From assembly GCA_028277515.1 (NCBI GenBank), contig JANQGC010000089.1, forward strand, positions 1 to 42,107: a stretch of 42,107 bases of DNA, in the 5' to 3' direction. Of this stretch, positions 9,223-16,614 are shown piece after piece (position 1 is the stretch's first letter; every line of letters begins with the position of its first letter). The translations under genes and the position numbers were made by a program. Under the pieces are notes generated by a model. That model saw only the letters and a program-made list of their open reading frames with translations, did not search any database and had not been told where the DNA came from. The DNA is from Anaerolineae bacterium. GTDB taxonomy: Bacteria > Chloroflexota > Anaerolineae > Promineifilales > Promineifilaceae.

Positions 9223-10377
9223 ATGAGCGTTCTCAACCCACCCCTTACTTTAGGTATTGAAGAGGAATATCAAATCATTGATCCAGAGAGCCGCGATTTA
9301 TACGCTTATATCTCCAAGCTGTTATCTCTAGATAAAAAACGGGAAAGCCGCCTCGATTTAAAACCTGAATTTATGCAATCTCAGGTAGAAGTTGGCAGCC
9401 AGGTTTGTGATGATGTTCAAAGTCTAAGAGGGGAGGTGGTTCGCTTGCGCCGCGCTGTTTGCGAAATGGCCGAAAAGAACGGCGTTCAAATCGCCGCGGC
9501 ATCAACCCATCCTTTTGCTCGTTGGCAAGACCAGGCTATTACCGAGGGCATTCGATATAAAGAGTTGTTAGATGACATGCAGGGAGTGGCCAGACGGTTG
9601 CTTATCTTTGGAATGCATGTACATGTGGGCTTTGGTCCAGATAAAAAATCAAAAGATTTAATGATTGAAATAATGAACCAGGCTCGGTACTTTATACCCC
9701 ACCTTCTCGCTTTATCTACAAGTTCCCCCTTTTGGCACGGTAGGATAACAGGGCTTAAATCATATCGATCAGTCGTCTTTGAATCTATGCCACGAACCGG
9801 CCTTCCTCATGCATTTAAATCCTACGACGAATTTAAAAGCTATGAGAACATGCTTCAGCGAGTTGGCTCATTTGGTAAAGAAGACACCCAGGCTAAGATT
9901 TGGTGGGACATCCGACCTCATCCCGTATTCGATACTTTAGAGTTGAGAATTAGTGACATTTGCACCACAGTTGATGAGGCAATCTGTATCGCTGCACTTT
10001 TCCAGGCCATTTGTGCCAAGCTGATTAAGTTGCGCAGTAAGAATATGTCGTGGCGTACCTACCGTTATGTCCATCTGACAGAAAACAAATGGCGTGCGGT
10101 GCGTTATGGAATAGATGGAGATCTTATTGATTTCGGTTTGGAAGCGGAAGTTCCATTCTCTCAATTAATGGAAGAGTTGCTTGTGATACTGGATGATGTG
10201 ATTGATGATTTAGGTAGCCGCGAGGAAGTCGAATTCGTCCGCAAAATGTTGAAAAAGGGAACGAGTGCTGATCGTCAATTGGCTGTATATCATGAGAATG
10301 GTGGGGATCAAAATCGAGAGGAAGCCTTGAAGGCCGTCGTCGACCATATTGTCGTCGAAACTCAACTTGGTCTTTAA
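9223..10377 (+). CDS. Carboxylate-amine ligase, GCS2/YbdK family
   Basis: The protein belongs to the glutamate-cysteine ligase type 2 (YbdK) family, ATP-grasp-like enzymes that join a carboxylate to an amine. Diagnostic motifs are LGIEEEYQIID at the N-terminus with metal-binding glutamates, QSQVEVGSQVC, AASTHPFARWQ, FGMHVHVGF with the paired histidines, and WWDIRPHP with LELRISD. At 384 residues it is slightly longer than E. coli YbdK. GGAG lies upstream of the ATG. E. coli YbdK has weak glutamate-cysteine ligase activity, but the physiological substrate of most relatives is unknown and none can be assigned here. It ends 5 nt from the convergent amidohydrolase. Confidence 0.88.
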   Translation: MSVLNPPLTLGIEEEYQIIDPESRDLYAYISKLLSLDKKRESRLDLKPEFMQSQVEVGSQVCDDVQSLRGEVVRLRRAVCEMAEKNGVQIAAASTHPFARWQDQAITEGIRYKELLDDMQGVARRLLIFGMHVHVGFGPDKKSKDLMIEIMNQARYFIPHLLALSTSSPFWHGRITGLKSYRSVVFESMPRTGLPHAFKSYDEFKSYENMLQRVGSFGKEDTQAKIWWDIRPHPVFDTLELRISDICTTVDEAICIAALFQAICAKLIKLRSKNMSWRTYRYVHLTENKWRAVRYGIDGDLIDFGLEAEVPFSQLMEELLVILDDVIDDLGSREEVEFVRKMLKKGTSADRQLAVYHENGGDQNREEALKAVVDHIVVETQLGL

Positions 10378-10382
10378 TCAGG

Positions 10383-12035
10383 TCAATCAAAAGCCCGAAA
10401 TTTAATATCACCAGCGACAACAGTGCCGGCAATTTTTACAACCTTTAATTCATCATTTGGAATATTAAAAATATCCCTGTCAAATATGGTCATATCTGCA
10501 TGCTTACCAACTGTAATCGAGCCAAAATCTGATTGCTGGCTGCTCGTTTCGGCAGCGGCTAATGTAAATGCCCGAATAGTTTCATCCAACGACAGTTTTT
10601 GATCTGGGTACCAGCCATCCGGACCGGGCATTCCATCCGACCGCCGGCGGGAAACGGCCGCATATATGCCAGGCAAAGGATCAATCTTTTCTATCGGGGC
10701 ATCTGATCCAAATACCAGTGGTGCACCACTATCCAGCATCGTTCGCCAGGCATAGCTAAGTTTAGCCCTATCCCCCCAAAAAGTCTCAGCGATGTACATA
10801 TCTGACGTTGCATGTATGGGTTGCATTGAAGCAATGACATTCAATTCAGCCAGGCGATTGATATCCATGGGATGCAACAGTTGAACATGTTCTATCCGGT
10901 GGCGAAGGGTTCTGCCCTGGCCTCGTCCTATTTCCTCCTGGCGAACCACCTCATACACATCCAAAATATCATGGTTAGCCCTGTCGCCGATAGCATGGAC
11001 CGTCAAACTTAAATTGTGACTGCTGGCCTGGCGAGCATATGCCATCATTTCTTCTTTGTCAGTCACAACAATACCATAATTAAGTGGCTCACCTTCATAT
11101 GGTTCTACCATTGAGGCAGTCCTCGGCCCAAGGGCGCCATCCGCAAATATCTTTATCCCCCCAATTCGTAGCCATTCATCACCAAATCCCGATTGAATAC
11201 CCATACCAATTGCATGTTCCAATCGTTTCGCCGGTATATTTTTGACAACCCTTAGACCCAAATCCCTGTTACTGTGCAGCAATTGCAATGCCTGAAAACA
11301 GGAACGGCCGTCAAAATCATGGATGCCTGTCAAACCGACTTCCCAACAATAGGCTTGGGCTTCCTTCATAGCCAAGGCAGTATCATTAATGGAAGGTTTC
11401 GGAATTAAATCTGTAACCAACTTCATGGCATCTTCAAACAGAATCCCCGTTGGGTTTCCATTTTCGTCCCGGTGGATTTGCCCGCCTGGCGGATCTGGTG
11501 TTGTTTTTGAAACTCCAGCGATTTCCAGGGCTTTGCTGTTTACCCACACGGCGTGTCCGCTTTTGTGTCGCAGGCATGCCGGCCGTCCAGGAATAATGCG
11601 ATCAAGATGGGTTGCCGTTGGAAACACAGGGTTCGTCCATGCATCCTGTGTCCAACCCCGGCCCTCAACCCAGTGCTCGTTTGGAGTAGAGGGTTCAGGC
11701 CTGTTTTTTGTAGCGGCGTATTTTTCAATTCTGTCCAAAACCTCGTCCAGGGATTGAGCCTCATCAAGGTCTACTTTCTGACGAAATATTGAAAACCCTT
11801 GAAAATGAACATGCGCATCAACCAAACCAGGAGTCATCGATCGACCCTGAAGATCGATCCATTCTGATTTTGCAGTTTTTAATTCCTTGATACTTAGGTC
11901 ATCCCCAACAGCTTTGATTTTTCCATCACGAACAGCAACAGCAGTTGCCCAGGGTTTAACAGGATCCATTGTTTTGATGCGGCCGTTCGTGAAAACAATG
12001 TCAGCACCCATTCTGTCACCGAAATATCCCATCAT
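10383..12035 (-). CDS. YtcJ-like metal-dependent amidohydrolase (Amidohydro_3)
   Basis: A 550-residue amidohydrolase-superfamily protein. MTPGLVDAHVHFQGF gives the HxH metal pair, LTVHAIGDRAN and RHRIEHVQLLHP supply later histidines, and FGSDAPIEKIDPLPG carries the catalytic aspartate. The N- and C-terminal beta-sandwich segments (ADIVFTNGRIKTMDP; GKHADMTIFD) are typical. Substrates of YtcJ-like enzymes are mostly unknown; cyclic amides or N-substituted formamides are typical of the group. The ATG at 12035 overlaps the parB stop as ATGA, implying translational coupling; an adjacent ATG at 12032 is an alternative. A metabolic enzyme at the end of a partition operon is unusual, though no functional link is shown. 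Confidence 0.88.
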   Translation of the reverse strand: MMGYFGDRMGADIVFTNGRIKTMDPVKPWATAVAVRDGKIKAVGDDLSIKELKTAKSEWIDLQGRSMTPGLVDAHVHFQGFSIFRQKVDLDEAQSLDEVLDRIEKYAATKNRPEPSTPNEHWVEGRGWTQDAWTNPVFPTATHLDRIIPGRPACLRHKSGHAVWVNSKALEIAGVSKTTPDPPGGQIHRDENGNPTGILFEDAMKLVTDLIPKPSINDTALAMKEAQAYCWEVGLTGIHDFDGRSCFQALQLLHSNRDLGLRVVKNIPAKRLEHAIGMGIQSGFGDEWLRIGGIKIFADGALGPRTASMVEPYEGEPLNYGIVVTDKEEMMAYARQASSHNLSLTVHAIGDRANHDILDVYEVVRQEEIGRGQGRTLRHRIEHVQLLHPMDINRLAELNVIASMQPIHATSDMYIAETFWGDRAKLSYAWRTMLDSGAPLVFGSDAPIEKIDPLPGIYAAVSRRRSDGMPGPDGWYPDQKLSLDETIRAFTLAAAETSSQQSDFGSITVGKHADMTIFDRDIFNIPNDELKVVKIAGTVVAGDIKFRAFD

Positions 12036-12886
12036 GACTCCCGAATAATCGTATCAAAAATCGTTTGCAGATCGTCATCTGAATAGTAGTAAATCACGAC
12101 ACGCCCACCCTTGCCACTTCGCTCAATTGAGACGCGGGTACCCAACCTCCGCTCAAACTGACCTTCGACCTCTTGTAATTCCGGGGAAAGCTTCGGTCGG
12201 GGCTTGAATGTCGGCTTTTTTTCCAGGAGCAAATTATCAACCAGCGTCATCGTTTGCCTGCGGCTAAGGCTTAGCTTAATCACTTGATTCATCGCGTTAA
12301 TTTGCATAGCCTCAGTTGGCAAGCGCAAGATTTCACGCGCATGTGCACCGGATATAGCCTCTGCCATCACCGCCTCTTGGACCTTTGGCGGAAGGTTTAG
12401 CAGGCGAACCAGGTTTGCCACAGTTGACCGCCCTTTACCCACGCGGTCGGCTACTTCCTCTTGAGTTAATCCAAAATCATCCATCAGTTGGCGATAAGCC
12501 TGGGCTTCTTCCAAAGCGTTTAGATCAGCCCGCTGGATGTTTTCAATGATTGCCAATTCCAACATTTCCTGTGGTGTTGTCTCTTTGACAACCACCGGTA
12601 CGCTTTCCAAACCAGCCAGTTGGGCTGCACGCCAGCGCCTTTCTCCGGCGATTATTGTGTACCCATTATCTGATTTAGTCACAATCAATGGCTGTATGAG
12701 TCCATGCTCTTCTATGGATTTTGCTAAACCCGCCAGTTTTGCTTCATCCATCACAGTTCGCGGCTGCTGCGGATTTGGATGGATTTTCTCAACAGGGACC
12801 TGCAAAATCCCCCCCGTTTGCTCCTCTAATTTTTCCAAAGGCATTAATGCGTTAAGTCCACGCCCTAGTCCACTTTTCTTACCCAT
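12032..12886 (-). CDS. parB: Chromosome-partitioning protein ParB (Spo0J)
   Basis: ParB is a CTPase and DNA-binding clamp loaded at parS sites near the origin; it helps segregate the chromosome with ParA and recruits SMC. Residues about 25-120 form the ParB/Sulfiredoxin-like domain, with the PQQPR and GERRWRAAQ motifs of the CTP site and ENIQRADLNALEEAQ box II. A helix-turn-helix follows (TQEEVADRVGKGRSTVANLVRLL). The C-terminal dimerisation tail ends near residue 284. The start lies 3 nt after the parA stop, the usual parAB arrangement. No parS site was found in the window. Confidence 0.96.
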   Translation of the reverse strand: MGKKSGLGRGLNALMPLEKLEEQTGGILQVPVEKIHPNPQQPRTVMDEAKLAGLAKSIEEHGLIQPLIVTKSDNGYTIIAGERRWRAAQLAGLESVPVVVKETTPQEMLELAIIENIQRADLNALEEAQAYRQLMDDFGLTQEEVADRVGKGRSTVANLVRLLNLPPKVQEAVMAEAISGAHAREILRLPTEAMQINAMNQVIKLSLSRRQTMTLVDNLLLEKKPTFKPRPKLSPELQEVEGQFERRLGTRVSIERSGKGGRVVIYYYSDDDLQTIFDTIIRES

Positions 12887-12889
12887 AAA

Positions 12890-13669
12890 TTATCCCTCCA
12901 TGGACTGATCGCTTTTAATGATTTCCGTCGCAAGCAATTGGTATGCTACCGCTCCGGCTGATTTAGGTGCATACACATCAATTGGCAGCCCATAACTTGG
13001 TGCTTCACTCAATCGTACATTTCGTGGAACAATCGTCTTAAATACCCTACCTTTAAAGTAATGACGAACTTCATTCACAACCTGCCGACTAAGATTTGTA
13101 CGGCTGTCATACATGGTCATGATTAATCCTCTAATAACCAGTTTGGAATTAAGATATTTTTGAACAAGTTCGATTGTTTTTATTAACTGACTCAATCCTT
13201 CCAGGGCAAGATATTCACATTGCACTGGGATAATGATACCATGAGCCGCCGCAGTCAATCCGTTGACTGTTAATAATCCCAGGCTCGGCGGGCAATCAAT
13301 AAGAATGTAATCATAATACCCATTCACCTGCGTTAATGCTTGTTGTAAGCGATACTCTCGGCCAATGACATTCACCAACTCTACTTCAGCTCCAGCTAAC
13401 TCAGGATTAGCCGGTAAAATGTCTAGCTTAAATTTTGGGTTGGCCAACACAATTCTTTCAAACGGTCCATCCTCTAGCAGCAAGTCATAAGTTGAAGGTT
13501 TTATCGCGTTTTTATCATAACCGAGTCCAGAGGTTGCATTGGCCTGAGGATCAACATCAACCACTAGCGTTTTATATCCTCGATTACCAAGGATTGAAGC
13601 GATGTTTATCACCGATGTGGTTTTTCCCACACCTCCTTTTTGGTTAGCGACCGCGTAGATTCTTGTCAT
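12890..13669 (-). CDS. parA: Chromosome-partitioning ATPase ParA (Soj)
   Basis: A 259-residue ParA/MinD-family ATPase that forms ATP-dependent dimers on DNA and drives ParB-parS segregation. The deviant Walker A motif KGGVGKTT lies at residues 11-18, switch I is VDVDPQANATSGLG, and switch II is YDYILIDCPPSLG. Chromosomal Soj-type features (short N-terminus without a DNA-binding HTH, VRLSEAPSYGLP near the end) are present. parB follows with a 3-nt gap. A PfkB-family kinase ends 53 nt upstream on the same strand and may be cotranscribed. Confidence 0.97.
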   Translation of the reverse strand: MTRIYAVANQKGGVGKTTSVINIASILGNRGYKTLVVDVDPQANATSGLGYDKNAIKPSTYDLLLEDGPFERIVLANPKFKLDILPANPELAGAEVELVNVIGREYRLQQALTQVNGYYDYILIDCPPSLGLLTVNGLTAAAHGIIIPVQCEYLALEGLSQLIKTIELVQKYLNSKLVIRGLIMTMYDSRTNLSRQVVNEVRHYFKGRVFKTIVPRNVRLSEAPSYGLPIDVYAPKSAGAVAYQLLATEIIKSDQSMEG

Positions 13670-13722
13670 AATCTGTTATTTCGACAATGATGATAGGATA
13701 GGAATCTCCCGAAGATCTCCTT

Positions 13723-14553
13723 TTACATGATACTCGATTCACGTAGAGCATTGATCTTTGCCTCTATTCCAGCGTAACGAATCGTTATAGCAGCTGCTCG
13801 ATTGGCGAAACAAGCTGCTTCAACGTGATTACCTGCTGTTTGAAAGTATCGGATTAAAAACGCTGCTGCAAATATATCTCCTGCACCAGTCGTATCGATA
13901 ACCGGCACAGGATCAACCGAAAAATGTTGTGCTTCTCCCTTTATAAATATTGTGCAGCCATCCCGACCTTTGGTTAACACCAGAAGATTAGCCCACTGCT
14001 TATAGAGTGTTAAAGCTTGACGGTCTGGCAAATCTTCTTCACTAAGGAAGACAACAGCCGCTTTCCGGTAAAATTCTTCCGCTTCAGGCCATCTTTTTTT
14101 ATATACATGACCATTTTCATCCCAATGACGCATCCAGCCCTGGGGTGCCAGACCAAGTATACTGTTGCTAAACAAGCTGATCACATTTGGATCAACTTCA
14201 TTAGCAATTGGTCCGATATGGACAATTGATGCCCGCTGCCAGTTTCGTGGAACATCTTCAAGATTGATTCTTTCGGCGACGGAGTGTACCGTCTGAACCC
14301 TGCCTGAACTTGTATAAACATTCTCAAAAACGGTTGTATCCACAGAAGGAACCCGGTGGATTTTTATCCCTATTAGATCCTCTTTCCAACTATTCTCTAT
14401 TGCGGAACTTGTGACTATGGCCGTTCGGCACCCGGCAGCATTGGCAAATGCACTGGCATAAGCTGCTGCTCCTCCAATCACCTTTCCCTGAGCTGTTAAA
14501 TCATGACATATATGGCCAATGGCTAAAAAGTCGATTTTCTCCTGGGGTTCCAT
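13723..14553 (-). CDS. PfkB-family carbohydrate kinase, substrate unknown
   Basis: A ribokinase/PfkB-like protein of 276 residues, at the short end for this family. The N-terminal beta strand FLAIGHICHDL and GGAAAYASAFANAAG match the substrate-binding dimerisation part. LVLTKGRDGCTIF and DTTGAGDIFAAAFLIRYF hold the anion hole and catalytic aspartate of the C-terminal signature. Family members phosphorylate sugars, nucleosides or sugar phosphates; nothing in the sequence or neighbours fixes the substrate. It is divergent from the DivIC-like gene (95 nt apart) and precedes parA on the same strand. Confidence 0.82.
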   Translation of the reverse strand: MEPQEKIDFLAIGHICHDLTAQGKVIGGAAAYASAFANAAGCRTAIVTSSAIENSWKEDLIGIKIHRVPSVDTTVFENVYTSSGRVQTVHSVAERINLEDVPRNWQRASIVHIGPIANEVDPNVISLFSNSILGLAPQGWMRHWDENGHVYKKRWPEAEEFYRKAAVVFLSEEDLPDRQALTLYKQWANLLVLTKGRDGCTIFIKGEAQHFSVDPVPVIDTTGAGDIFAAAFLIRYFQTAGNHVEAACFANRAAAITIRYAGIEAKINALRESSIM

Positions 14554-14648
14554 CTCTGGATTTTACCTAGCGCCAAGGATTGGGACAAGGTGATAAACTG
14601 ACAATATGTTAAGTTAGCATTGCATCGAATCGGATTCGAGGCTAAGAT

Positions 14649-15119
14649 TTGGACAGGATGTCAGAAAATCCCAAAGAACCACAGGCTGAACGTAGCCGCA
14701 AGACCAGTCCCCGTTCATTTCGCCAACGGCCGCTGCTGTCATTCCCTCAAATTGTAGCATTAACTGCCATCGTCGTTGCTATCTATATTGGTGTGGATTT
14801 GAATCATCGAGCACGAATTGGTGGCCAAATTGAAGCCAGTGAATTATCGCTCCAGGAACAACTCGATTTTGAATCTACTCGCCAGGTAGAATTGATGGTC
14901 ACAAGGGATTACGTTAATAGTGATGATTATGTCGCTGATTTTGCCCGAAATGAAGCTGGACAGGTTCTACCCGGAGAAAAGCGAATTGTGCCATTAACTA
15001 GCCAAACAGTTCAATTACCTACCCCCATACCGACAGCAACACCCGATCCTGCCTATGATGCTCGAAGTTGGCAAGCCTGGTGGCGTTTGTTTACAGATGC
15101 CCCACTTCCTACTCGGTAA
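14649..15119 (+). CDS. DivIC/FtsB-like septum formation initiator family membrane protein
   Basis: This 156-residue single-pass protein has a basic, Ser/Pro-rich cytoplasmic N-terminus, a transmembrane helix at about residues 32-50 and a short coiled-coil-like segment. [23 protein letters not shown] is close to the DivIC motif (Y-x-E-x-x-AR-x-E-x-G-x-x-x-PGE). A Thr/Pro-rich tail ends in a Trp-rich segment. Family members link cell-division proteins at the septum. TTG 14649 is favoured as the start because GAGG lies 7 nt upstream; ATG 14658 has no spaced ribosome site. The Nudix regulator follows closely. Confidence 0.75.
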   Translation: MDRMSENPKEPQAERSRKTSPRSFRQRPLLSFPQIVALTAIVVAIYIGVDLNHRARIGGQIEASELSLQEQLDFESTRQVELMVTRDYVNSDDYVADFARNEAGQVLPGEKRIVPLTSQTVQLPTPIPTATPDPAYDARSWQAWWRLFTDAPLPTR

Positions 15120-15130
15120 ATTCTTCATCT

Positions 15131-15817
15131 GTGTCCAGTTCAAAAACACCTAAAAATAAAAAATGGCGACACAACAGGTTGGCGGTTTCCGTTGATATCA
15201 TTATCTTTTCCATTGTAGAAGATGACCTGAATGTTCTGCTTGTCAAAAGGAAATTCGCGCCATTTGCCGGAAAATGGGCTATTCCTGGGGGATTTGTGGG
15301 AAAAGGAGAATCGCTTGAACAAGCAGCAAAGAGAGAGCTTTTAGAAGAAACGGGGCTAAACGATGTTTATTTGGAGCAGTTGCATGCGTTCGGTGATCCT
15401 GACCGCGACCCCAGAATGCAGGTGATTACAATTGCGTATTTTGCATTAGTCAGTATAAATTCTATTCATATTCGCGCCGGTGATGACGCGGCCGAAACAC
15501 ACTGGTATTCCATCAGGTCCTTACCACCTTTAGCGTTTGACCATCAAAAGATACTGGAGTGCGCCCTGCAACGTTTGCGTCAGAAAGCAGAAAGCCCATG
15601 GTTAGCTTTGCAGATACTACCCGAATTTTTCACCTTGTCTGAATTTCAAAATGCATATGAGGTATTATTGGGAAAAAAAATCGACAAACGAAATTTTCGC
15701 AGAAAAATTGTAAATTCAAATATCATTATTGATACTGGCAAGTACAAAAAATCTAATGAAGGCCGGCCCGCCTTATTGTATCAGATCAAAGAAAATAAAA
15801 AGTATCAATTAAAATAG
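15131..15817 (+). CDS. Nudix hydrolase-winged helix protein, NrtR-like regulator
   Basis: The first two thirds form a Nudix domain with an intact Nudix box (a GGFVGKGE start, then REL LEETG with consensus spacing). The remaining part, from about [17 protein letters not shown], resembles the C-terminal winged helix of NrtR-type regulators ([20 protein letters not shown]). NrtR proteins repress NAD-metabolism or sugar genes and sense ADP-ribose-like ligands; many have lost catalysis, whereas here the catalytic glutamates remain. The start is uncertain: GTG 15131 is given because it avoids overlap with the upstream gene, but in-frame TTG 15068 is possible and neither has a good ribosome site. 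No NAD gene is nearby, so the target is open. Confidence 0.8.
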   Translation: MSSSKTPKNKKWRHNRLAVSVDIIIFSIVEDDLNVLLVKRKFAPFAGKWAIPGGFVGKGESLEQAAKRELLEETGLNDVYLEQLHAFGDPDRDPRMQVITIAYFALVSINSIHIRAGDDAAETHWYSIRSLPPLAFDHQKILECALQRLRQKAESPWLALQILPEFFTLSEFQNAYEVLLGKKIDKRNFRRKIVNSNIIIDTGKYKKSNEGRPALLYQIKENKKYQLK

Positions 15818-15824
15818 GATCCGT

Positions 15825-16475
15825 TCACGTCACCCATAATGATTTAACCAGTTCAACTCCCAACACAATTTCATCACGATTTACACGTAGGCGCATTGGA
15901 CCGTTAAAGGGGGCTCGTCCAATAATTTCAAATTCAACACCTGGGACTAATCCCAATGAAGCATAGTATTGCAGCCTTTCCGGCTCATCCGTCCGAACGC
16001 GAGAAATAGTACCTTTATGTCCAACTGACAAATTGATTAAATTGGTATCATCCAAATCAGGCAGGCGGCCATCATCATCAGGAATCGGCTCACCATGTGG
16101 ACAACGTGTAGGAAATCCATTCATTTCGGCCATTCTTTTTGCCACTTTATCGTCCAGACCTTTTCCCAATTTGTCGGCAATTTCATGCACTTCATCCCAA
16201 GAAAAACCCATGATGTCTACGAGAAAAGCTTCCAACACACGGTGCCGCCTCAATTCACGCAGCGCCTCTTCACGGCCAAGATCAGTTAATTCTACACCTT
16301 GGTAAGGAATATGTTTTACATATCCTGCACTCTTCAAACGTTTCAACATGCGCGGTACAGCAGGGGCAGACACATTTAAGCGATCAGCCAGATTAGTCGT
16401 GCTAACTGTTGGTGACTCTTCTTGCAACCGATATATTTCGGCCAGATACTCGCGCATGGCAGGGCTAGGTTGCAT
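15825..16475 (-). CDS. DtxR/MntR-family transcriptional regulator with altered metal-site residues
   Basis: A 216-residue protein with the DtxR layout. An N-terminal winged helix (TTNLADRLNVSAPAVPRMLKRL) is followed by a dimerisation/metal domain (HRVLEAFLVDIMGF, NGFPTRCPHGEPIP) and a C-terminal FeoA/SH3-like domain. Family members are Fe or Mn sensors that repress metal uptake. The conserved His and Glu of HRVLE and the His of EVHEIA are kept. The stretch that normally reads like CRWEH (DtxR) or EGIEH (MntR) is instead DKLGK, so the Glu-His pair is missing. The MntR Asp8/Glu11 equivalents appear as Glu and Ala. Metal response may be lost or different. AGGAG lies 10 nt before the ATG. Confidence 0.85.
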   Translation of the reverse strand: MQPSPAMREYLAEIYRLQEESPTVSTTNLADRLNVSAPAVPRMLKRLKSAGYVKHIPYQGVELTDLGREEALRELRRHRVLEAFLVDIMGFSWDEVHEIADKLGKGLDDKVAKRMAEMNGFPTRCPHGEPIPDDDGRLPDLDDTNLINLSVGHKGTISRVRTDEPERLQYYASLGLVPGVEFEIIGRAPFNGPMRLRVNRDEIVLGVELVKSLWVT

Positions 16476-16522
16476 TCGTTCAGCGCTCCTTTAACAATAA
16501 AAAGAATCCCACATGATTAAAA

Positions 16523-16565
16523 GGGAAATTAGATTACACCTCCCAGGCAATTAATCAAATTTCCC
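16523..16565 (-). repeat. 14-bp inverted repeat between the nuclease gene and the DtxR-like gene
   Basis: GGGAAATTAGATTA (16523-16536) and TAATCAAATTTCCC (16552-16565) pair at 13 of 14 positions around a 15-nt loop. Read on the minus strand it follows the nuclease stop codon by about 50 nt and is followed by TTTT, so it could be a weak intrinsic terminator. It also lies 48 nt upstream of the DtxR-like start, where an operator would sit. The sequence does not decide between the two. Confidence 0.6.
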
Positions 16566-16614
16566 CAATTACAGTTTACTAGATCGTTGTGGATTCTACC
16601 ATACATCACAATGG

